This document shows, one piece after another, positions 24,696-32,536 of a stretch of DNA of 64,000 bases; positions within the stretch are counted from its first letter, which is position 1, and each line of letters opens with the position of its first letter. Made by a program: the position numbers and the translations under genes. Source of the DNA: Rhodanobacter sp. (GTDB lineage: Bacteria > Pseudomonadota > Gammaproteobacteria > Xanthomonadales > Rhodanobacteraceae); assembly GCA_004298045.1 (NCBI GenBank), contig SCRM01000016.1, forward strand, positions 124,001 to 188,000, given 5' to 3'. The notes below the pieces were generated by a model. It was not told where the DNA came from. It did no database searches and worked only from the letters and a program-made list of their open reading frames with translations.

Positions 24696-25967
24696 TCAAG
24701 GCGTTGCCACGCCGGGTGCTACGGCCTCGGGTTTGGGCGGCCGCACGTCCGGCAGGAATATCGCCAGCATGCCCAGCAGCGGCAGGAACGCGCACACTTG
24801 GTACACGAACACGATGCCGTAATGCTCGGCCACCAGCCCGAGCACGCCGGCACCAAGGCCGCCAAGGCCAAAGCTGAAACCGTAGAACAGCCCCGACACC
24901 ATGCCAATGCGGTGCGCAAGCATGTCCTGCGCATAGACGATGATGGCCGGGAACGCCGAAGCCAGCACCAGCCCGATCACGATGCTGAGCCCGATCGTGG
25001 CGTGCAGCCCCACGTGCGGCAGCATCAGCGTGAACGGCGCGCAACCCAGGATCGACAGCCAGATCACCCGGCGCCGCCCGACGCGGTCGCCCAGCGGCCC
25101 GCCGATCAGGGTACCGGCGGCCACCGCAAACAGGAACACGGCCAACAGGTTCGCGGCGGCATGCGCACTCACGCCGAACTGGTGCATCACGTAAAACGTG
25201 TAGTAGCTGCTGATGCTGGCGAGATAGAAAAACTTGGAGATCATCAGCACCAGCAGGATGCCGATGGTGCGGCGTACCAGCGGTGCCGGGTAGCGCGGCA
25301 GTACCGCCGCCCGCGCCTTTACCGGGCGCTGTTCGAGGTGGTGCCGATACCAGCGGCTTACCTGCAACAGGATCACCATGCCGAGCAGCGCCATCAGCGC
25401 AAACCACGCCGCATGCGGACGTCCGCCATCGGTGTGGCGCAACACCAGAAACGCCGCGAGCAGTGGCCCCAGCGCCTGCCCGGTGTTGCCGCCAATCTGG
25501 AACAGCGACTGCGCCAGGCCATACTGGCCACCCGATGCCAGCCGCGCCACGCGCGAGGATTCCGGGTGGAAGGTGGACGAACCGCAGCCGATCAGCGCCA
25601 CCGCCACCAGCACCAGCGGGTAGCTCGGCGCCACCGAAAGCAGCAGCAGGCCGCACATGGTGAACGCCATGCCGATCGGCAAAATCAGCGGAAACGGGTG
25701 TTTGTCGGTCACCGTGCCCACCACCGGCTGCAACATCGATGCGGTGAGCTGGAAAGTCAGCGTGATGGCGCCGATCTGGAAAAACGTAAGGTCGAACTCG
25801 CCCTTGAGCAGCGGGTACAGCGCCAGGATCACCGACTGCATGATGTCGTTGAGCATGTGCGCCGAGCTGACCCCGGCCACCACGCGGAAATCGCGCGAAC
25901 GATGCCTGCCGGGCGCGGCAACCACGGCGCCGCCACTCGCCGCGGTGCCGGATGAAACCTGATCCAT
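24696..25967 (-). CDS. fsr: MFS exporter of the fosmidomycin-resistance (Fsr) family
   Basis: A 423-residue, 12-span major facilitator. The diagnostic stretch between spans 4 and 5, 'FHPESSRVARLASGGQYGLA' followed by 'QSLFQIGGNTGQALGPL', closely matches E. coli Fsr. The usual MFS loop 'GPLGDRVGRRRV' lies between spans 8 and 9. The ATG at 25967 is chosen because longer in-frame starts add a non-conserved leader. It is a single gene 59 bases upstream of the cytochrome c gene. Fsr exports fosmidomycin, an inhibitor of the MEP isoprenoid pathway, when overexpressed; the natural substrate is unknown. This window also carries a mevalonate pathway operon. Confidence 0.85.
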   Translation of the reverse strand: MDQVSSGTAASGGAVVAAPGRHRSRDFRVVAGVSSAHMLNDIMQSVILALYPLLKGEFDLTFFQIGAITLTFQLTASMLQPVVGTVTDKHPFPLILPIGMAFTMCGLLLLSVAPSYPLVLVAVALIGCGSSTFHPESSRVARLASGGQYGLAQSLFQIGGNTGQALGPLLAAFLVLRHTDGGRPHAAWFALMALLGMVILLQVSRWYRHHLEQRPVKARAAVLPRYPAPLVRRTIGILLVLMISKFFYLASISSYYTFYVMHQFGVSAHAAANLLAVFLFAVAAGTLIGGPLGDRVGRRRVIWLSILGCAPFTLMLPHVGLHATIGLSIVIGLVLASAFPAIIVYAQDMLAHRIGMVSGLFYGFSFGLGGLGAGVLGLVAEHYGIVFVYQVCAFLPLLGMLAIFLPDVRPPKPEAVAPGVATP

Positions 25968-26070
25968 GAATCGACCGCTCTGAAAAACGCCGGTACGCGC
26001 CGGCAAACGCGTCATTGTCGCAGCAAGCGACGCAGGGGCGCCAACGGGCAAGAACCGGGATGATGAATAC

Positions 26071-26086
26071 GGAATTGGGGATTCGG
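26071..26086. repeat. GGGATTGGGGAT-type intergenic repeat, copy 3 (single unit)
   Basis: GGAATTGGGGATTCGG lies between the MFS gene and the ABC exporter. It matches the start of copy 2 and the end of copy 1. A single unit only. Confidence 0.5.
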
Positions 26087-26142
26087 CAGCGTGGGTGGGC
26101 GCCGCAACAACGTACGGGCGTTGCCGCCAACGCCATTGCCCA

Positions 26143-27984
26143 TCACCTGCCATCCTCCACCGCCACGAACCCGCCGGTCTGGCGTTGCCACAGGCGCGCG
26201 TAGAGCCCGCCCTGCGCCACCAGTTCGGCGTGGGTGCCGGCTTCGACGATGCGCCCCTGGTCGAGCACCACGAGACGATCCATGCGCGCGATGGTGGACA
26301 GCCGATGCGCGATGGCGATGACGGTCTTGCCGTGCATCAGCGCATCGAGGCTTTCCTGGATCGCGGCTTCGACTTCGGAATCCAGTGCGCTGGTGGCTTC
26401 GTCCAGCACCAGGATCGGCGCGTCCTTCAAAAACACCCGTGCGATGGCAATGCGCTGGCGCTGGCCGCCGGAGAGCTTCACCCCGCGCTCGCCCACCAGC
26501 GAGTCGAAACCGGTGTGGCCCTGGTTGTCGCTCAAGCCCGGGATGAAACTATCGGCGCGCGCCTTGCGCACCGCGTCCATGATCTGCGCGTCGCTGGCGT
26601 CGGGACGCCCGTAGAGGATGTTGTCGCGGATGGAACGATGCAGCAGCGAGGTGTCCTGGGTGACCACGCCGATCTGCGCGCGCAGGGTTTCCTGCGCCAC
26701 CTGGGAAACATCCTGCCCATCGATCGCGATGCGGCCCGATTCGAGGTCGTACAGGCGCAGCAGCAAATTCATCAACGTGGTCTTGCCGGCGCCGGAGGGG
26801 CCGACAACGCCGATCTTTTCGCCGCCGCGCACGCTGAGGCTCAAATCGTCGATGACGCGACCGTGGTGGCCGTAATGGAACCGCACGTGCTCGAAGCTCA
26901 CCGCACCGCGGCTGACCGCCAGTGGCCTGGCCTGCACGCCATCCTGCACCGCGCGCGGCTGGGCGATGGTGGTGATGCCATCCTGCACGGTGCCAACGTC
27001 CTCGAAGATGCCGTTGACCACCCACATGATCCAGCCGGACATGTTGCTGATGCGGATGGCCAACCCGGTGGACAGCGCAATCGCGCCCACGCTGACCTTG
27101 CCCTGGCTCCACAGCAGCAACGCCAGCCCGGATGTGCCGGCGATCAGGAGGCCGTTCATCGCGGTGATGCTGGCGTCGAGCGCGGTGGTGACGCGCGTCA
27201 TGCGCGCGATCTTGCGCGTCTGCTCGGCCATCGCGTCGGCCACGTAGTTCTCCTCGCGCCGGCCGTGGGCGAACAGCTTGAGCGTCAGCATGTTGCTGTA
27301 GCCGTCCACCACGCGCCCCATCAGCTTGGAGCCCGCCGCCGAGGCATGCCACGAGCGCTGCTTGAGGTGCGGGATGAAGATCGCCAGCGAGGCGATGTAG
27401 AGCACCACCCAGCCGAGCAGCGGCAGCGCCAGGCGCAGATCCTCATGCGCGAACAGCGCCACCGCACTGCCGACGTAGACCGTCACGTACCACAGCGCGT
27501 CCACGATCTGCACCGCCGACTGCCGCAGCGCGGTGCCGGTCTGCATGATGCGGTTGGCGATGCGGCCGGCGTAGTCGTTCTGGAAAAATGCCAGGCTCTG
27601 GCGAATCACGTAGCGATGGTTCTGCCAGCGGATGCGGTTGGTGAGGTTGGGCACGATCGCCTGGTTCACCAAGAGGTCGTGCAGCGCATTGAAGAACGGT
27701 CGCGCGATGACGACGACGAAGGCCATGAACGCCAGCTCATGCCCGTGGCGGCTGAAAAACCCCGGCCGTGGCATCTCCTTCGCCAGATCGACCACGCGGC
27801 CGATGAAACCGAACAGCGCGACCTCGATGCCGGCCACGAAGAACCCGACGAACACAGTGGCGGCAAAGATCGGCCACACCTGACGCAGATAGTGAAAATA
27901 AAAGCGCCCGACGGAGGCCGGCGGCATGCCCTCGCCCGGCTCCTTGAACGCGTCGATCAGCGATTCAAACCAGCGGAAGATCAC
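26143..27984 (-). CDS. ABC exporter, fused permease-ATPase (half transporter)
   Basis: A 613-residue type IV (MsbA-like) half-transporter. Six transmembrane helices occupy about residues 30-320. The ATPase domain carries Walker A 'GPSGAGKTT', a Q-loop ('GVVTQDTSLLHRS'), signature 'LSGGQRQRIAIARVFL', Walker B 'ILVLDEATSALDSE' and switch His ('AIAHRLST'). The start is uncertain: a GTG at 27984 gives 'IFRWFESLIDAF' at the N-terminus, which is where family members usually begin, while a TTG at 27999 would add five residues. Neither has a strong Shine-Dalgarno. It acts as a homodimer; the substrate (lipid, peptide or drug) cannot be read from sequence. Confidence 0.88.
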   Translation of the reverse strand: MIFRWFESLIDAFKEPGEGMPPASVGRFYFHYLRQVWPIFAATVFVGFFVAGIEVALFGFIGRVVDLAKEMPRPGFFSRHGHELAFMAFVVVIARPFFNALHDLLVNQAIVPNLTNRIRWQNHRYVIRQSLAFFQNDYAGRIANRIMQTGTALRQSAVQIVDALWYVTVYVGSAVALFAHEDLRLALPLLGWVVLYIASLAIFIPHLKQRSWHASAAGSKLMGRVVDGYSNMLTLKLFAHGRREENYVADAMAEQTRKIARMTRVTTALDASITAMNGLLIAGTSGLALLLWSQGKVSVGAIALSTGLAIRISNMSGWIMWVVNGIFEDVGTVQDGITTIAQPRAVQDGVQARPLAVSRGAVSFEHVRFHYGHHGRVIDDLSLSVRGGEKIGVVGPSGAGKTTLMNLLLRLYDLESGRIAIDGQDVSQVAQETLRAQIGVVTQDTSLLHRSIRDNILYGRPDASDAQIMDAVRKARADSFIPGLSDNQGHTGFDSLVGERGVKLSGGQRQRIAIARVFLKDAPILVLDEATSALDSEVEAAIQESLDALMHGKTVIAIAHRLSTIARMDRLVVLDQGRIVEAGTHAELVAQGGLYARLWQRQTGGFVAVEDGR

Positions 27985-28099
27985 GGCATCACTTGGCAAC
28001 GACAGGGCATATCAGCCTGCGGCGCGCGCCGGTGCAACGCAAGGGCCGAACGGCATGCGCCCCGGAAGCTGGTGCGACGGTGATGGTCCGTCGGGCGAT

Positions 28100-28134
28100 G
28101 AGGCCAGCCTGGCCTCTCACCCCAGCGGGGAGAG
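28100..28134. terminator. Tandem hairpins after the five-gene oxidative operon
   Basis: GAGGCCA-GCC-TGGCCTC (28100-28116) is followed directly by CTC-A-CCCC-AGC-GGGG-A-GAG (28116-28134). They lie 31 bases past the minus-strand ThDP gene stop. No T-run follows, so this is either a Rho-assisted end or an extragenic palindrome. Confidence 0.45.
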
Positions 28135-28164
28135 CAAGCCGACCGACTTCGGCCGCCCGCGTTC

Positions 28165-29820
28165 CTATGGCGCGATCTTGCGCTTGAGCGCCTGCGCCAT
28201 CGGTGCCGGCAAATTCGGCAGCGAGCGCAGCAGCCATGGCAGCAACCGCCGCTTGGTGCGGCCCAGCGCCTCGGGCACGCGGGCATCGATCAGGTGCGGG
28301 CCGGGCGTGGCGAGCGCGCGTTCGAACACGGTGCAGAACGCTTCGGCCCGATCGACGCGCGTGGCCGCCACGCCCATGCCCTGCGCCAGCGCGGCAAAAT
28401 CGAGCGGCGCATCGCCCAGTTCGAGCTGGTGGCGCGCCTTGGGACCGGGGGCGGTCGAGCCGACGCGCTCCAGCTCCACGTTGAGCACGGAATACGCGGC
28501 GTTGTTGAACACGACGGCGATCACGTGCAGGTGCTCGCGCGCCATCGTCCACAACGCCTGGATGGTGTACATCGCGGCGCCATCGCCCACCAGCGCAATC
28601 ACCGGGCGCTGCGGACACGCCACCGCGGCACCCACTGCATTGGGCAAGCCCTGCCCGATCGCGCCGCCGGTAAGCGTGAGGAGGTCGTGGCGCGGCGCGC
28701 CTTGGGTCATCACGCCCAGCATCAGGCCCGAGGTGATCGCCTCGTCCACGACAATCGCGCGCTCGGGCAGTAGGTGCCCCACTGCCTTGCACACCTTGGG
28801 CGCAGTGAGCCGCCCGCGCGGACGGCTTGGGCGCGATGGTGGCTGCACGGCCGGCTCGACGCCTGCCGCATCCAGCTCGGCAACGAGCTTCGCCAGGCTT
28901 GCCGCGGCGTCTTCGACCGGCGTCGCCAGCGTGTGCACCGTGCAGCCCGCGGGCACCAGGTCGCTGGCCTTGCCGGGGTAGGCAAAAAACGCCACCGGCG
29001 ATTTCGCATCCACCAGTACGAGGTGCTTGTAGGGCGCAAGCTGCACGCCAGCCATCTCGGCCAGATACGCAATGCGCTCCACCGCCGGCAGCCCGGCGCC
29101 GCGTTCGAGCCGGGTGGGAAACACCTCGGCAAACAGCTTCACGCCGCAACGCGCCGCCAGCCGGGCCGCATCGCGCAGCGGCGCTTCGCGCAAAGCCTGC
29201 CCGCCAAGCAGCAACGCCACCGGTTCACCGCCGCGCAGAAGCGTAGCGACGCGCGCCACCACGGCGTCCTCCGCCACCGGCGCCAGTTGCGCAGCCGGCA
29301 TCGGGCACGGCTGCGCACCTTCGCTCCACGACACGTCGGCCGGCAGGATCAGCGTGGCCACCTGCCCCGGCAAACCGCGCGCCGCCGTCACCTCATCGAC
29401 CACGTCGCGGCACAGGGTGGCAGTGCTTTGCGCGGTGCGCACAAAACCGGGCGAGACGTTGCGCGCCACGGTTTCGATATCCGACTGGAGCTGCGCGTCG
29501 TACTTGACGTGGAACGTGGCGTGGTCGCCCACGATGTTCACCACCGGCACGTGTCCCTTGCGCGCGTTGTGCAGGTTCGCCAGGCCATTGCCCAGGCCGC
29601 AGCCCAGATGCAGCAGCGTCGCCGCCGGCTTGCCGGCCATGCGCGCATAGCCATCCGCCGCGCCGGTCGCCACGCCCTCGAACAACGCCAGTACCGCACG
29701 CAGGCGCGGCTCGGCATCGAGCGCCGCGACAAAGTGCATTTCGCTGGTGCCGGGGTTGGTGAAACACACCTCGACGCCCGCATCGGCGAGCGTGTGGATC
29801 AACGCGGTGGCACCGTTCAT
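28165..29820 (-). CDS. ThDP-dependent acetolactate-synthase-like/2-oxoacid decarboxylase-like enzyme
   Basis: A 551-residue thiamin diphosphate enzyme and the last gene of the oxidative operon. The catalytic Glu that activates ThDP is Glu48 ('LALFEGVATGAADGYAR'). The Mg/ThDP motif is 'ALVGDGAAMYTIQALW' followed about 25 residues on by NN ('VIAVVFNNAAY'). Sequences like this are annotated as acetolactate synthase large subunit, but there is no ilvN-type small subunit. The neighbour makes 2-oxo acids by oxidising 2-hydroxy acids. Benzoylformate-decarboxylase-like or 2-hydroxyacyl lyase chemistry is therefore a better guess than acetolactate formation. The ATG at 29820 has GGAAG upstream. Substrate unproven. 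Confidence 0.8.
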   Translation of the reverse strand: MNGATALIHTLADAGVEVCFTNPGTSEMHFVAALDAEPRLRAVLALFEGVATGAADGYARMAGKPAATLLHLGCGLGNGLANLHNARKGHVPVVNIVGDHATFHVKYDAQLQSDIETVARNVSPGFVRTAQSTATLCRDVVDEVTAARGLPGQVATLILPADVSWSEGAQPCPMPAAQLAPVAEDAVVARVATLLRGGEPVALLLGGQALREAPLRDAARLAARCGVKLFAEVFPTRLERGAGLPAVERIAYLAEMAGVQLAPYKHLVLVDAKSPVAFFAYPGKASDLVPAGCTVHTLATPVEDAAASLAKLVAELDAAGVEPAVQPPSRPSRPRGRLTAPKVCKAVGHLLPERAIVVDEAITSGLMLGVMTQGAPRHDLLTLTGGAIGQGLPNAVGAAVACPQRPVIALVGDGAAMYTIQALWTMAREHLHVIAVVFNNAAYSVLNVELERVGSTAPGPKARHQLELGDAPLDFAALAQGMGVAATRVDRAEAFCTVFERALATPGPHLIDARVPEALGRTKRRLLPWLLRSLPNLPAPMAQALKRKIAP

Positions 29821-29851
29821 GGCAACTTCCAAGGCAAGGTAGACAACGGAT

Positions 29852-31009
29852 TCATGGTGCGCCTTCGAGCTGCGCGCGGCCGATGTCGGCGACGCGGGTG
29901 ACACCGGTCAGCATCATCGCCAGCGTGAACTCGCGCTGCCAATGCGTGAGCCACTGGCGCACGCCGGCCTCGCCTTGGGCGGCCAGCGCCCACACCCACG
30001 GGCGCCCGACCAGCACGCCATGCGCGCCGAGAGCGAGTGCGCGAAACACGTCGGTGCCGCTGCGCACACCACCGTCGACCAGCACCTCCAAACGATTGCC
30101 AACGGCAGCGGCAATCGCCGGCAGCACGGCCAGCGTGGCCGGTGCACCTTCGAGCTGGCGTCCGCCGTGGTTGGAAACGACAATGCCATCGGCATCCACT
30201 ACGACGGCCTGGCGTGCGTCCTCCACCGACAGGATGCCCTTGAGCAGCAGCCGCCCACGCCATTGCGTGCGCAGCCAGTCGATGTCGCGCCAGGTCACGG
30301 TGGGATCGAACTGCGCATCCACCCACGCCTTGAACGCATTCGGATCGCGGGCGCCCGGCACCTGCCCGGCGAGGTTGCCAAAGCCGAGCGGCTTGCCGCC
30401 AAGCGCGACGCGCCACACCCAGCCGGGGCGCGCTGCAAGCTGCAACGCCTTGATCAGCGCCGGACGCGCGCCGCGCGCATCGAGGCCGTGGCGCACGTCA
30501 CGCCAGCGCACGCCGGTGCGCGGCAGATCCACGGTGAACACCAGCGTGCGCGTGCCGGCCGCCCATGCCGCATCCAGCAGCGCACGCACCGCGCCACGAT
30601 CGCGCAGCATGTAGAGCTGGAACCACGCCGGCACGCCGGCTGCGGCATTGACTTCGGCCAGCGGGCAAATGCCGACGGTGGACAACGTGAATGGCACGCC
30701 GAAGGCGGCAGCGGCGCGCGCCGCCAGCGCCTCGCCGCGCGGTGCCGCCAGGCCGGCCAGGCCCACCGGTGCCAGCGCCAGCGGCATCGCGCAGGGTTGC
30801 CCGCCGAGCGTGGCCTGCGTGCTGACGGCGGCGACATCGACCAGCACGCGCTGGTGCAACGCGACGTGGGCAAACACCGCCACGTTCGCGGCCAGCGTGT
30901 ATTCGTCACCGGCACCGCCGTCGAAATAATCGAACAGGAAACGCGGCAACCGGCGACGCGCGCAGGCGCGCCAATCGTCGGTGGTTGCCGCATAGCCGAG
31001 CCAGGTCAT
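29852..31009 (-). CDS. FMN-dependent 2-hydroxyacid oxidase/dehydrogenase (LldD/mandelate dehydrogenase family)
   Basis: A 385-residue alpha-hydroxyacid oxidising flavoenzyme. The TIM barrel carries 'FDYFDGGAGDEYT' near the N-terminus, 'LALAPVGLAGLAAPRGE', 'QLYMLRDRGAVRALLDAA', the catalytic His-Arg motif 'VSNHGGRQLEGAPA' and the FMN phosphate motif 'VDGGVRSGTDVFRALALGA'. It should turn a 2-hydroxy acid into the 2-oxo acid, passing electrons to quinone or oxygen. The stop is 31 bases ahead of the ThDP gene. Several starts are possible; 31009 matches the family N-terminus (an in-frame ATG 36 bases upstream is the alternative). A glyoxylate/lactate role is less likely given the neighbours. Confidence 0.85.
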   Translation of the reverse strand: MTWLGYAATTDDWRACARRRLPRFLFDYFDGGAGDEYTLAANVAVFAHVALHQRVLVDVAAVSTQATLGGQPCAMPLALAPVGLAGLAAPRGEALAARAAAAFGVPFTLSTVGICPLAEVNAAAGVPAWFQLYMLRDRGAVRALLDAAWAAGTRTLVFTVDLPRTGVRWRDVRHGLDARGARPALIKALQLAARPGWVWRVALGGKPLGFGNLAGQVPGARDPNAFKAWVDAQFDPTVTWRDIDWLRTQWRGRLLLKGILSVEDARQAVVVDADGIVVSNHGGRQLEGAPATLAVLPAIAAAVGNRLEVLVDGGVRSGTDVFRALALGAHGVLVGRPWVWALAAQGEAGVRQWLTHWQREFTLAMMLTGVTRVADIGRAQLEGAP

Positions 31010-31084
31010 GGTTTGGCCCCGCACGTTGCGGCTTTCCATCGCCACATGCCATGTCGGCGGCAGGCGGTTCGGGCGTGCACGGCA

Positions 31085-32536
31085 CTACCCTGCCCGCTTC
31101 AGCAGGAACGCCAGCAGCTTCTCGGCGCGGCCGCGATACGGCGGCATCAGCAGGTTGAGCGCCCGCCACGGCCCCTGACGAAACACCGGACGCAGCTTGG
31201 AAAAGGTGAGGAAACCTTCCTTGCCGTGGTAGTGGCCCATGCCGCTGTGGCCGACGCCGCCGAACGGCAGCGCCGGCGTGCCGATGTGCAGCATGCCGTC
31301 GTTGACGGTGACGCCGCCGGAAATCGTGTGCTCCAGGTACCAGCGTTCGAGCGCGCGGTCGCGGGTGTAGAGGTACATCGCCAGCGGGCTGTAGCGCGCG
31401 CCGATGTAGGCCACCACTTCGTCGCGATTGCGGTAGGTGCGCACCGGCAGCAGCGGACCGAAGATTTCGCTGCGCATGATCAGCATGTCGTCGTCGACGT
31501 CGAGCACCAGCATGGGCGACAGGATGCGTCGCGCGGCATTGCCCGGCTGGTCCGGCAACAGCGGCACCAGGCGCGCACCGCGCGCCCTGGCGTCCTCCAG
31601 CAGCAACTGCAGGCGGTCGTACTGGCGCTGGTCGATGATCGCGCTGTAGTCGCCGTTTTCGAGGTTGGGGTAATAGCTGGCCGCCACCGCGCGCGCATGG
31701 TCGACGAAGGCATCGACGCTGCCCTCCGGCAGCAGCAGGTAATCGACCGACGTGCACACCTGCCCGGCGTTGAGCAGCTTGGTCCACACGATGCGCCGCG
31801 CGGCCTCGCGCAGCGGGTAATCCGGCGCCACGATGCATGGCGACTTGCCGCCCAGCTCCAGCGTGACCGGCGTGAGGTTGGCCGCGCAGTTCGCCATCAC
31901 CGCGCGCCCGGTCGCCGGCGAGCCGGTGAAGAACAGATGGTCGAACGGCAACTGGGTGAACTGCGGCCCGCGGCCACCGCCGTCCTCGAACAGCGCCAGC
32001 TTGTCGGCGGCGAAGTACTGCGGAATGAGGTCCTTGAGCAGCAGCGCCAGCGCGTTGGAGTTTTCCGACATCTTGATCATCACGCGGTTGCCGGCCGCCA
32101 GCGCGCAGATCAGCGGCTGGAACGCCATCGCGATCGGAAAATTCCACGGCACCACGATGCCCACCACGCCGACCGGCTGCGGGAACACCCACGCCTTGGC
32201 CAGCGGGTACTGGGTGATGTCGAGATGGCGCCGCTGCGGCCGCATCCAGCGCTTGACGCGGCGGATCGCGTCCTTGGCCGCGTCCTGGCATTGCAGGAGT
32301 TCGGTCATGCGCGTCTCGAAACGGCTGCGTATGCCGTAGTCGCGGTTGACCGCATCGATCAGCGCGTCGTGGTTTTCCGCCAACAGGCGGTGCAGCGCGT
32401 GCAGGTCGGCGCGGCGTGCGGCCAGGCTCGGCTGGCGGTCACGCGCGGCGGCGGCGCGCTGCGCGAGAAAAGCGGTGCGGAATTCGGCCGGAATCGTCTC
32501 CGCCGGCGCCGCGGGAAACATGCTGGGTTGATTCAT
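31085..32536 (-). CDS. Aldehyde dehydrogenase (coniferyl-aldehyde-dehydrogenase-like)
   Basis: A 483-residue NAD(P)-dependent aldehyde dehydrogenase. Motifs in order are 'VGVVGIVVPWNFPIAMAFQP' (cofactor fold), 'TLELGGKSPCIV' (catalytic Glu) and 'NAGQVCTSVDYLLLP' with the nucleophilic Cys near residue 260. 'RSEIFGPLLPV' and 'PFGGVGHSGMGHYHGKEGF' follow. The last motif and the length of about 480 match the coniferyl/long-chain (class 3-like) aldehyde dehydrogenases, which often have a hydrophobic C-terminus; here it ends 'LAFLLKRAG'. The start overlaps the GMC gene stop as ATGA. It would oxidise the aldehyde made by the GMC or ThDP enzyme to the acid. Confidence 0.88.
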   Translation of the reverse strand: MNQPSMFPAAPAETIPAEFRTAFLAQRAAAARDRQPSLAARRADLHALHRLLAENHDALIDAVNRDYGIRSRFETRMTELLQCQDAAKDAIRRVKRWMRPQRRHLDITQYPLAKAWVFPQPVGVVGIVVPWNFPIAMAFQPLICALAAGNRVMIKMSENSNALALLLKDLIPQYFAADKLALFEDGGGRGPQFTQLPFDHLFFTGSPATGRAVMANCAANLTPVTLELGGKSPCIVAPDYPLREAARRIVWTKLLNAGQVCTSVDYLLLPEGSVDAFVDHARAVAASYYPNLENGDYSAIIDQRQYDRLQLLLEDARARGARLVPLLPDQPGNAARRILSPMLVLDVDDDMLIMRSEIFGPLLPVRTYRNRDEVVAYIGARYSPLAMYLYTRDRALERWYLEHTISGGVTVNDGMLHIGTPALPFGGVGHSGMGHYHGKEGFLTFSKLRPVFRQGPWRALNLLMPPYRGRAEKLLAFLLKRAG

